From Chloroflexota bacterium (GTDB lineage: Bacteria; Chloroflexota; Chloroflexia; Chloroheliales; Chloroheliaceae), in contig JAQBPB010000080.1 in the NCBI GenBank assembly GCA_028287745.1, positions 1 to 64,000 of the forward strand: a stretch of 64,000 nt of DNA, in the 5' to 3' direction. Positions 40,527 through 48,133 of this stretch are shown here, in pieces; position 1 is the stretch's first letter; each line of letters opens with the position of its first letter. The translations under genes were made by a program, and so were the position numbers. The notes beneath the pieces were generated by a model. That model was not told where the DNA came from and did not search any database. It saw only the letters and a list, made by a program, of their open reading frames with translations.

Positions 40527-42533
40527 ATGTTATATAGATATTCACGCTGGGACGGTACGCAACAGGTCTTTCCGTTTGACGCGGATGAGGTAATGGATGC
40601 CTTGAGCGAAGACCTCATGAACGACAATTACAACGACCTGATGAGCGCCATGCAAAAGCTCTACCGCTGGGGCTTTAAGAACCAGATGGGCGACCGCATG
40701 GCCGGGCTCCAGGAGTTGTTGGACCGCTTGCGGGCCAAGCGCCAGGCCGAAATGAACCGCTACGACCTGGACTCGGTCATGCAGGATATCCGCGAGAAGT
40801 TGGACCAGGTGGTCCAGCAGGAACGCAAGGGCCTGCAAAAACGGCTGGAAGATACCGCTACCAGCGACCAAAAAGAGCTGCGCAACATGCTGGAAAAGCA
40901 GGTTAACAAAAAGCAGCAGTACCTGGATAAACTTCCCCGCGACCCCGGCCAGCAAATCCGCCAGCTTAACGACTACGAGTTCATGGATAACGAGGCCCGC
41001 CAGCAGTTCCAGGAACTGATGCAGCAGGTCCAGCAGCAAATCCTGGGCAGTTATTTCCAGGGCATGAAGCAAGCCCTCGAAAATATCAGCCCGGAACAAA
41101 AACAGCAAATGCAGAACATGGTCCAGGAGTTAAACCAGATGCTCCAGGACAAGGCCCAGGGCAAGGAGCCGAAGTTCCAGCAGTTTATGCAGAAATACGG
41201 CGACTTCTTCCCGCCCGGCATCAACAGCCTGGACGAGCTGATCAAGCACATGCAGCGGCAAATGGCCCAGATGCAATCGCTCATGAACAGTATGTCGCCG
41301 GAGCAGCGCCGCCAGCTTGAAAGCATGATGAACGCCATGATGCAAGACGACCAGTTGCGGATGGACCTGGCCCGGCTGGCCGCGAACCTGGAACAACTCT
41401 ACCCGATGCGCAACCCGATGGGCCAGCGTTACCCTTTCCAGGGTGATGAAAACCTGGGCCTGGGCGAAGCCATGGACCTGATGAGCCGCCTGCAAGAAAT
41501 GGATATGTTGGAAAAAGACCTCAAAGATGTCCAGTACGGCAACAAGGGCCTGGGCCAGGTTGACCCCGACAAAGTCCGCGAGTTGATGGGTGACGAAGCG
41601 GCCTCCCAGATGGAACAGCTTGGGGAGCTGGCCCATATCCTGGAAGATGCCGGTTATATCGAGAAGAAAGGCGGGCGCTACGACCTGACCCCGCGCGGAA
41701 TGCGTAAAATCGGGCAGAAGGCCCTCAAAGACATCTTCTCGCAACTCAAGAAAGATAGCTTTGGCAAGCACAAGACCAGTTTTACCGGGGCCGGTGGCGA
41801 ACGGACCGATGTCTCTAAAAAATACGAGTTTGGCGATCCTTTCTTGCTGGACCTGGAAAAGACCGTCATGAACGCGGTCTTCCGGGAAGGGCCCATGACC
41901 CCGGTCAAGATTCAGCCGCCCGATTTCGAGGTCTACCGGACCGAGCTTATCACGTCCTCGTCCACCGTATTGATGCTGGATATGAGCCGCTCGATGATCT
42001 TAAGGAACTGCTGGGCCGCCGCCAAAAAGGTCGCGATGGCCCTTAACCAGCTTATCCAGTCGCAATACCCCAAAGATAACCTGTATATCCTGGGCTTTAG
42101 CGACCGGGCCAGGCGCATGAGCGCCGAAGGGCTCAACCAGGTCCAATGGAACGAGCAGGTCTACGGCACCAACATGCAGCACGGTTTTATGATGGCCCGC
42201 CAGCTTCTGGGTAAACACAAAAGCGGGAACAAACAGATCATCATGATTACCGATGGTGAGCCGACCGCGCACCTGGAAGAAAGTGGGGAAGTGGCTTTCG
42301 CTTACCCGCCGACCCAGCGCACGGTTAACGAAACCCTTAAAGAGGTCAGCCGCTGTACCCGCGAGGGCATCGTAATTAACACCTTCATGCTGGAAAAGAG
42401 CCGCAACCTGGCCCGCTTCATTGACCAGATGACCCAGATAAACAAAGGCCGGGCCTTCTACTCCAGCCCGGAAAGCCTGGGTGAATACATCCTGGTGGAC
42501 TACGTGGCGCAGAAGAAGAAACACGTCAAGTAA
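40527..42533 (+). CDS. VWA-domain partner of the AAA ATPase
   Basis: Protein of 668 residues. Residues about 1-320 are very rich in Gln, Met and Leu and look like long coiled coils. Residues about 325-440 are a mixed linker (a short winged-helix-like piece, YDLTPRGMRKIGQKAL). The C-terminal VWA domain (about 470-668) has a complete MIDAS site: the DxSxS motif LMLDMSRSM and, later, MITDGEPTAH. It resembles ChlD-like halves of chelatase-type machines. It starts 35 bases after the ATPase gene and is followed by a strong terminator, so the pair forms a two-gene operon. The substrate is unknown. Confidence 0.85.
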   Translation: MLYRYSRWDGTQQVFPFDADEVMDALSEDLMNDNYNDLMSAMQKLYRWGFKNQMGDRMAGLQELLDRLRAKRQAEMNRYDLDSVMQDIREKLDQVVQQERKGLQKRLEDTATSDQKELRNMLEKQVNKKQQYLDKLPRDPGQQIRQLNDYEFMDNEARQQFQELMQQVQQQILGSYFQGMKQALENISPEQKQQMQNMVQELNQMLQDKAQGKEPKFQQFMQKYGDFFPPGINSLDELIKHMQRQMAQMQSLMNSMSPEQRRQLESMMNAMMQDDQLRMDLARLAANLEQLYPMRNPMGQRYPFQGDENLGLGEAMDLMSRLQEMDMLEKDLKDVQYGNKGLGQVDPDKVRELMGDEAASQMEQLGELAHILEDAGYIEKKGGRYDLTPRGMRKIGQKALKDIFSQLKKDSFGKHKTSFTGAGGERTDVSKKYEFGDPFLLDLEKTVMNAVFREGPMTPVKIQPPDFEVYRTELITSSSTVLMLDMSRSMILRNCWAAAKKVAMALNQLIQSQYPKDNLYILGFSDRARRMSAEGLNQVQWNEQVYGTNMQHGFMMARQLLGKHKSGNKQIIMITDGEPTAHLEESGEVAFAYPPTQRTVNETLKEVSRCTREGIVINTFMLEKSRNLARFIDQMTQINKGRAFYSSPESLGEYILVDYVAQKKKHVK

Positions 42534-42547
42534 TCTACCGTTCGGAT

Positions 42548-42600
42548 AATAAAAGACGCTCTCCCTATACCGGTCCGGTGAAGGGAGAGCGTCTTTTATT
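42548..42600 (+). terminator. Intrinsic terminator of the AAA-VWA operon
   Basis: A 19-base perfect stem (42548-42566 with 42582-42600), ending in TTTTATT. The loop can itself form ACCGG/CCGGT. Confidence 0.92.
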
Positions 42601-42950
42601 TGCGGTTATGTTTAACCGCCTCCGGGTTCCGGCGCGGTTTGAGATGGCCGGAAGGTCCTTTCGAACCCGTCAGGAACATTCCGTTCCCGGCTGGGGTCGA
42701 AATTTTTTAACAGATTGTAAAGTTTTACGCGGTAACCGATGTCCTTAGCGGTATTTTAGGACACTCCAAATTTTATTCAATAAAAGTTATTTTTAACAAA
42801 GGCGGCTGACTGAATCAATTACCGGTTAAAAATCTCTATGCGGGCCAAAAGAGGTTCTTCTGGGGTACCATTTGCTATACTTCTTTGACTTTCCCGGCTA
42901 AAAAGTAGTATTTTATGGGGAATAAATTCTAAGAAGCAGGAATAACTTTG
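42601..42950. other. Gap before the two-component system
   Basis: GCGGTTA (42602-42608) and TAACCGC (42613-42619) form a short hairpin after the previous terminator. An extended -10 promoter lies at 42873. Nothing else is recognised. Confidence 0.45.
42873..42881 (+). promoter_or_regulatory. Extended -10 promoter of the two-component system
   Basis: TGCTATACT with only a poor -35. The leader to 42951 is about 65 bases. Confidence 0.45.
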
Positions 42951-44219
42951 ATGAATAAGACCCAGGCTACTTCTCAACCGGATATCAACCGGAAAACCCA
43001 TCTGAGTACCGGTGAAAAACTCGAACAGCGCAACCATGAACTGGGCATTCTTAAAGCTATCGCCGAAGAGCTAAACCGGGCGGTGGATGTAAAAAGCGCC
43101 CTGGAAAACTCGCTGGGCCTGGTAGCCGAGCTTTTAGGCTTAAAGACCGGCTGGGTCTGGCTGCTGGATGAAGCCAATAACGAGCCGTACCTGGCCGCCT
43201 CGCGCATGCTGCCGCCTTTCCTGACCGACCGTCCCTCGCGGATGCGCGGTAAAAACTGCGAATGCCTGCGCACTTTTCTGGCCGGGGATATGACCGGCGC
43301 GGCCAACGTAAATGTCCTGGAATGCAGCCGCTTACACGGTGAGATAGACGGGGCCGACGGTTTGCACTATCACGCCTCTATTCCAATCTACGCCCACGAT
43401 AAGCCGCTGGGTATAATGAATGTCGCCAGCACCGATTGGCGCGGCCTCGACCCGGACGACCTGCAGCTTTTGTATACCATCGGCTACCAGGTCGGGGTCG
43501 CGGTAGAACGGGCGCGCCTGTTCGATCAAACTTTACGGCTGGCTACGACCGAAGAACGCAACCGCCTGGCCCGTGAAATCCACGACACTATCGCGCAGGG
43601 CATGGCCGCCGCAATTTTGAACCTGGAAAGCGCCGATGTCCTGCTGGATGACGGCGACCCGGCCCGCCGCGAGAAAGGCCGGGACAAACTCCGCAAAGCG
43701 CTTAACCTGACTCGCTCCAACCTGGAAGAAGCCCGGCGGTCAGTGCTGGACCTGCGGGCCGCCCCGCTCCAGGAAAAACCGCTGGCCGAAGCCCTGGAAG
43801 CTCTGCTGGAAGCCTTTGGCAACGAAACGGGCCTGGAAACTTATTTCGAACTGGCCCCTGGAACCATCGGCACCCGGCGTTACCCGGCCCGCACCGAAGC
43901 CGGGGTCTACCGGGTCGCCCAGGAAGCCCTGACCAACATTCAAAAACACGCCCGCGCCAACAAGGTCAGGCTGACCTTAGAAACCGAACTGATTAACGGC
44001 AGCGAGGCTATGACCCTGACGGTCGAAGACGATGGGCAGGGCTTTGACCCGGCGAAACTGGCTAAAGCGCCGGAGAATGCCCCTGATAACCCGGCACGCC
44101 GGGGCCATTTCGGCCTGATCGGGATGAACGAACGGGCCCACCTGCTGAACGGCACTCTTAATATTACGAGTTGCCCGGGCGGCGGCACTTTTATTGAATT
44201 GAGCGTACTGATTAGCTGA
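42951..44219 (+). CDS. GAF-domain sensor histidine kinase, NarX/LiaS-like
   Basis: Soluble histidine kinase of 422 residues without membrane segments. A GAF domain (about 40-190) is followed by a HisKA_3 dimerisation helix with phospho-acceptor His211 (LAREIHDTIAQG) and a HATPase domain (N-box EALTNIQKHA, G1 DDGQGFD, then GLIGMNERA). The GAF domain holds Cys103, Cys105 and Cys125 in the pattern CEC and NVLECS. Similar cysteine-bearing GAF kinases (AirS/YhcY type) sense oxygen or redox through a metal centre, so a redox role is a reasonable guess. ATG at 42951 is chosen over the TTG just before it. The partner regulator follows after 38 bases. Confidence 0.92.
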   Translation: MNKTQATSQPDINRKTHLSTGEKLEQRNHELGILKAIAEELNRAVDVKSALENSLGLVAELLGLKTGWVWLLDEANNEPYLAASRMLPPFLTDRPSRMRGKNCECLRTFLAGDMTGAANVNVLECSRLHGEIDGADGLHYHASIPIYAHDKPLGIMNVASTDWRGLDPDDLQLLYTIGYQVGVAVERARLFDQTLRLATTEERNRLAREIHDTIAQGMAAAILNLESADVLLDDGDPARREKGRDKLRKALNLTRSNLEEARRSVLDLRAAPLQEKPLAEALEALLEAFGNETGLETYFELAPGTIGTRRYPARTEAGVYRVAQEALTNIQKHARANKVRLTLETELINGSEAMTLTVEDDGQGFDPAKLAKAPENAPDNPARRGHFGLIGMNERAHLLNGTLNITSCPGGGTFIELSVLIS

Positions 44220-44257
44220 TTAACCACCCGGCCAGGCAGGAAACCTTTAGCTGAATT

Positions 44258-44923
44258 ATGACTACAGCCATCCGAATTTTAATAGTGGACGATCACCCGG
44301 TAGTGCGTGATGGGCTGAATGCCATCCTGGAAACCCAGCCGGATTTTGAGGTTGTCGGGGAGGCCGGGGACGGCCAGGAAGCGGTGGCCCAGGTGGAGAA
44401 CCTGCGGCCCGATGTCGTGCTGCTCGACCTGGACATGCCGGTGCTGGACGGGCTGGGAGCCTTGCGCCAGATTATGGAACACCGGCCCGAAACCAAAGTG
44501 ATTATTTTTACGGTCTTTGACACCGACGAGCGTATTCTAACAGCGGTCCAGTCGGGCGCCCAGGGCTACTTGCTCAAGGGCGATGCCCCGCGCAACGAAA
44601 TCTTCCGGGCTGTCAGGACGGTCTACCAGGGCGGTGCCTTGTTGCAGCCGGTCGTAGCCGGTAAACTTTTGCGCCAGGTTAAGGTCCAAACCGCCAACCC
44701 GGCGGCTACTGAGCAGCCCGGCGTGGAAGACCTGACCGAACGTGAGCAGGATGTGTTGGAGCTAATCGGGCAAGGCATGGCAAATAAGGAAATCGCACAG
44801 CGCCTGGTTATCAGCGAACGGACGGTCAAGTTCCATGTCAGCGCGATACTCGCCAAGCTGAACGCCGGGAACCGCACCGAAGCCACCCGCATAGCGGCCC
44901 AGCGAGGCCTGATAAAGCTTTAG
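44258..44923 (+). CDS. Response regulator, NarL/LuxR family
   Basis: Transcription factor of 221 residues paired with the kinase upstream. The receiver domain (1-120) has the acidic pair DD at 11-12, phospho-acceptor Asp57 (VVLLDLDMP) and the conserved Lys in GYLLKGD. The C-terminal GerE/LuxR helix-turn-helix (about 155-215) has LTEREQDVLELIGQG and NKEIAQRLVISERTVKFHV. Its targets are unknown; no obvious regulated gene is adjacent. Confidence 0.95.
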   Translation: MTTAIRILIVDDHPVVRDGLNAILETQPDFEVVGEAGDGQEAVAQVENLRPDVVLLDLDMPVLDGLGALRQIMEHRPETKVIIFTVFDTDERILTAVQSGAQGYLLKGDAPRNEIFRAVRTVYQGGALLQPVVAGKLLRQVKVQTANPAATEQPGVEDLTEREQDVLELIGQGMANKEIAQRLVISERTVKFHVSAILAKLNAGNRTEATRIAAQRGLIKL

Positions 44924-44942
44924 ATACGTCTTAGCACTTTGA

Positions 44943-45119
44943 ACGGGTAACGTTGAACGTGGGATGTGGGACGCGCAACAGGCAATGGTTTGCGGGACTT
45001 TTCTAAAGCTGAAAAGAATAGACTTCCTTAATCCGCTCTCCCGCCCACGTTACCCTTCTAAGTGCCACCCACCTCTTCTACATTATCCCTTCCGCGTTAA
45101 ACGTAGCACGTTTAACGCG
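44943..45119. repeat. Heptamer-like repeats with inverted arms and a 27-bp palindrome
   Basis: Degenerate 7-mers run on from 44940 (GAACGGG, TAACGTT, GAACGTG, GGATGTG, GGACGCG). GGGTAACGT (44945-44953) has an exact inverted copy ACGTTACCC at 45047-45055. At 45093-45119 lies a perfect palindrome, CGCGTTAAACGT and ACGTTTAACGCG around AGC. No gene is seen between 44924 and 45124. Confidence 0.6.
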
Positions 45120-45124
45120 CTTCT

Positions 45125-46060
45125 CTACGCAGCCGCTTTGCGCAAGCGGTTCATAATAGCCCGGCCCAGGCCCTTCTGATCAACCGTCTGCGCTAAGATA
45201 GTATTCAAACCCCGGCGGTCGCATTCCCTGAAAAAAGAAAAAAGCTGCCTGCCGTAATCCTGCAAATTAGCGGCTAACAACTGGTAGGCCGGTTCAAAGG
45301 CCGGGGGCGTCAGGCCGATATAACCGGCCCGGTCTACCGGCAAAGCCGGAACCTCACCAGGCGTAACCAGGTACACCCGGGCTTCCGGCGCGTAATGCCG
45401 GTACTTCATTCCAGGCGTAATTTCGCGGACTAACTTCTGATTGGTGGCAATTTCCGGCACCACCAGGCGCAATTGCTCCAGGGTGATCGCGCCGGGCCGC
45501 AGCAAGACCGGGACCGGCCCGCTGGCATCAACGATGGTTGATTCTAAACCAAAAGCCGCTTCCGGCCCGGTAAGAATCGCGCCCACCCGGCCGTCCATAT
45601 CTTCCAGGCAGTCCTGCCAGCGGGTCGGGCTGGGCCGCCCGGAGAGATTGGCCGAAGGAGCCGCGACCGGGCGGCCGGAAAGTTCCAGAAACCGCCGGGC
45701 CAGTTCAAGCGAGGGCATCCGCAGGCAAACTTTAGAACTGCCCGCCGTGGTTATATCGGGAATTAACGGGCGCTTGGGCAATAGCAAAGAAAACGGGCCG
45801 GGGAAAAATTCCCGGATAAGCTGCCGGGCATAGTCCGGCAAGTTGCAGGCCAGTTCGTCCACCTGGTCGTGATGCCATATATGGACTATCAGCGGGTTAT
45901 CGGCCGGGCGCTGTTTAGCGGCATAGATGGCCGTAACCGCTGCCGGGTTAGTCGCATCGGCTCCCAGGCCGTAGACCGTTTCAGTGGGGAAAATTACGGT
46001 CTGTCCGGCTCGCAGCAACTCAGCCGCCTCTTCTGGATGGTCAGTAATCAAGGTTTTCAT
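45125..46060 (-). CDS. L-threonylcarbamoyladenylate synthase, Sua5/YwlC type
   Basis: Makes threonylcarbamoyl-AMP from threonine, bicarbonate and ATP for the t6A modification of tRNAs that read ANN codons. The YrdC fold (about 8-195) has FPTETVYGLGADA, KQRPADNPLIVH and the SANLSGRPSPT loop. The C-terminal Sua5 domain (about 235-311) begins after the linker with PGMKYRHYAP. The full-length form (311 residues) is the Sua5/YwlC type rather than short TsaC. The ATG lies one base past the expected transcription start, so the mRNA appears leaderless and needs no ribosome binding site. Confidence 0.94.
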   Translation of the reverse strand: MKTLITDHPEEAAELLRAGQTVIFPTETVYGLGADATNPAAVTAIYAAKQRPADNPLIVHIWHHDQVDELACNLPDYARQLIREFFPGPFSLLLPKRPLIPDITTAGSSKVCLRMPSLELARRFLELSGRPVAAPSANLSGRPSPTRWQDCLEDMDGRVGAILTGPEAAFGLESTIVDASGPVPVLLRPGAITLEQLRLVVPEIATNQKLVREITPGMKYRHYAPEARVYLVTPGEVPALPVDRAGYIGLTPPAFEPAYQLLAANLQDYGRQLFSFFRECDRRGLNTILAQTVDQKGLGRAIMNRLRKAAA

Positions 46061-46068
46061 ATATGGGG

Positions 46069-46097
46069 ATTATAAGAGGGTTAAACCTGAGCGTCAA
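46069..46097 (-). promoter_or_regulatory. Promoter of the Sua5/YwlC gene, implies leaderless mRNA
   Basis: TTGACG (46097-46092), 17 bases, TATAAT (46074-46069) on the minus strand. The start codon A is at 46060, eight bases past the -10, where transcription should begin. Confidence 0.75.
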
Positions 46098-46262
46098 CGC
46101 GCTAAAAAAAAGCGCGCCAGGCCGACCGGCTTTAATATAAATTTGGGCCTTGTTATTATTTTTTACTTTTCATTTTTTGAAAACTTTATTTACTGTTGCA
46201 TTAAATTAAGAGAGGTTTCTAATAGTTTTGAAAGTAATCGTTTGTTTACGTCAGATGGCCTA
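46098..46262. other. AT-rich divergent gap
   Basis: Poly-A and poly-T rich sequence between the divergent Sua5 and MATE promoters. No gene or repeat I recognise. Confidence 0.4.
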
Positions 46263-46291
46263 TTGACAGTCAAGCCCCGGCCTTTTAAACT
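46263..46291 (+). promoter_or_regulatory. Promoter of the MATE gene
   Basis: TTGACA (46263-46268), 17 bases, TAAACT (46286-46291). Transcription would start near 46298. Confidence 0.65.
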
Positions 46292-46326
46292 TAGTGCATT
46301 AGAAAACTTTTTGAATATATATATCT

Positions 46327-46349
46327 GCCGGTTATCACCGGCTTTTTTT
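46327..46349 (+). terminator. Intrinsic terminator directly before the MATE ribosome binding site
   Basis: GCCGG (46327-46331) pairs with CCGGC (46338-46342), then seven T residues. The Shine-Dalgarno AAGGA begins at 46350. With the promoter at 46263 it leaves an RNA of about 50 bases or acts as an attenuator. Confidence 0.7.
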
Positions 46350-46360
46350 AAGGATTTATT

Positions 46361-47866
46361 TTGGAAACACCGGATTTAAACCCTACGGAACCCCAGGCAA
46401 CGGAACAAAGTGATAAGAAGTCGCACCGAAAAAAAGTCTGGCGGCTGGCATGGCCTGCTATTACAGAACAATTATTAAACCTGACCGTTGGCCTGAATGA
46501 AGTCTTTCTGATCGGCCATATTTCCAAAGAAGTTAGTGCCAGGGTAGGCTACGATAGCGCGACTGCCCTGGCCGCCACCAGCCTGGGCCAGTTTTTTACC
46601 TGGATCGGCCTGGCCGGATACAACGGGATTGGTATCGCTACTACCGCCCTGGTCGCCCGCTCAGTCGGGGCCGGTGAACACGATAAAGCCGGAAATTACG
46701 CCCGTCACGGTATAATTATGGCCTTTATTGTCGGGCTGTTTTCGGCTATCGTTATGTATACGATGGCGCCTTTCATGCTCTTCCTGCTGGGCGCGGAAGG
46801 CCAACTGCAACAGGTTGGCGTCCTTTTTGTCCATACCAGCGCCCTGGGAATGCCGTTTTTCGCGGTGCTGGTAGCCGGAAATGCTTCGATGCGTGGCAGC
46901 GGTGATACGCGCACGCCGCTACTGATAATGTTGACGATAAATGCCATCAATGTTGCTATTGCCTGGTTGTTTATTAACGGCCAGTTCGGCTTGCCCGCTA
47001 TGGGTGTGCAAGGAGCGGCTTTAGGCGCGGCCGTATCGTGGACGGTCGGGGCTTTCCTGGTCCTTTTCCTGATTTTCGGCCGCCACAAGATTGGCCGGAT
47101 AGGCAATGCCTTTAAAGTACCGTTCAAGCTGCGCCTGGACTGGCCCACCTCCAACTTAATCCTGGGGCAGGCTCTACCGAGCAGCGCCGAACAATGGATT
47201 TTTCAAATCGGCATCATTTTCTTCTCCCGGATGCTGGTTTCGCTCGGCACAGTAACCTATGCCGCGCACAATGCCGTGGTCAGTATTGATAGTATTTCTT
47301 TCTTACCCGGTATCGGGTTGGGCATGGCCGTGACCGTCCTGGTCGGACAAAGCCTGGGGGCAGGTAAGCCGGAAGAAGCCATGCGTTTCACTTTTACCGC
47401 TTACAAAATGGGCCTGGTTTTCATGACCACAATGGGCCTCTCTTTCTTTTTCTTTCCGGAATTTTTCTTGAGCCTGCTTATTGCCGACCCCGAGGTGGTA
47501 AAAGAAGCCGCCCCTGGCTTGCGGATTGCCGGTCTGTTTGACCCGTTAGTAGGGACCGCCTTTATCTTTATCGGCGCTTTGCGCGGAGCCGGAGATACCC
47601 GCTTTCCGCTCTACGTGCGCATGTTTACCAGTGTCGTGCTACGGGTAAGCGTCGGGTTTTTACTGATTGAGGTATTTCATCTCGGACTGGTCGGCGCAAG
47701 ATTGGCGATGGGTATTGATACTATCTTTATGGCGTCCCTGGTAGTCTGGCGCTTCCGGCAGGGCAAGTGGAAAACAATCTGGAGCAATCGCGACAAAAAA
47801 CTCGCGGCGGCCCAGCAAAAGGTTTCGGGGACCCAGGTAACGCTTCCCAGTCCGGATCACGAATAA
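46361..47866 (+). CDS. MATE family multidrug/cation exporter
   Basis: Inner-membrane antiporter of 501 residues that exports organic cations or drugs against Na+ or H+. Twelve hydrophobic segments in two similar halves can be drawn. Family motifs include WPAITEQLL near the N-terminus, the GNASMRGSGDTRTP loop of the first half and the matching GALRGAGDTRFPLY of the second. The first 30 residues are polar. The start is TTG at 46361, with AAGGA six bases before. An intrinsic terminator right before the ribosome binding site suggests that expression depends on antitermination. Substrate unknown. Confidence 0.92.
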   Translation: METPDLNPTEPQATEQSDKKSHRKKVWRLAWPAITEQLLNLTVGLNEVFLIGHISKEVSARVGYDSATALAATSLGQFFTWIGLAGYNGIGIATTALVARSVGAGEHDKAGNYARHGIIMAFIVGLFSAIVMYTMAPFMLFLLGAEGQLQQVGVLFVHTSALGMPFFAVLVAGNASMRGSGDTRTPLLIMLTINAINVAIAWLFINGQFGLPAMGVQGAALGAAVSWTVGAFLVLFLIFGRHKIGRIGNAFKVPFKLRLDWPTSNLILGQALPSSAEQWIFQIGIIFFSRMLVSLGTVTYAAHNAVVSIDSISFLPGIGLGMAVTVLVGQSLGAGKPEEAMRFTFTAYKMGLVFMTTMGLSFFFFPEFFLSLLIADPEVVKEAAPGLRIAGLFDPLVGTAFIFIGALRGAGDTRFPLYVRMFTSVVLRVSVGFLLIEVFHLGLVGARLAMGIDTIFMASLVVWRFRQGKWKTIWSNRDKKLAAAQQKVSGTQVTLPSPDHE

Positions 47867-47888
47867 TCAAGTAAAAAAAGTAAAAAAA

Positions 47889-47926
47889 AATAGTCCGGGC
47901 TGTTAAGGCTCGGATTATTTTTATTT
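47889..47926 (+). terminator. Intrinsic terminator of the MATE gene
   Basis: AATAGTCCGGGC (47889-47900) pairs with GCTCGGATTATT (47908-47919) with two G-T pairs, then TTTATTT. Confidence 0.8.
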
Positions 47927-47986
47927 CGCTTGTGGAACAAATTTTGCTACAAGTTAAACTATCTGAATTAAAGCAATTTTGATTTG

Positions 47987-47995
47987 TGCTATAAA
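47987..47995 (+). promoter_or_regulatory. Extended -10 promoter of the sugar importer operon
   Basis: TGCTATAAA with no clear -35. The leader to 48134 is about 130 bases and contains the palindrome at 48050. Confidence 0.4.
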
Positions 47996-48049
47996 ATAAA
48001 ATCGTAATAGTTCATTCCTTCCTCTACACAGCCAGCCAAACCTAGCGCA

Positions 48050-48061
48050 AATCACGTGATT
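48050..48061 (+). promoter_or_regulatory. Candidate operator of the sugar importer operon
   Basis: AATCACGTGATT is a perfect 12-bp palindrome. A half-site copy (AATCACTGG) follows at 48073-48081. Position downstream of the promoter suits a LacI-type repressor; this is inference. Confidence 0.4.
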
Positions 48062-48133
48062 GAACCACCTTTAATCACTGGATATAGCTGTAGCTAGACA
48101 GAAACTATATAGCTGTTCGATGAGGAGCCGAAA

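Noticed and set aside
39076..42533. AAA-VWA pair as a MoxR-type phage-defence system
   Set aside because: No nuclease, toxin or other defence gene is linked; chelatase-like features are stronger.
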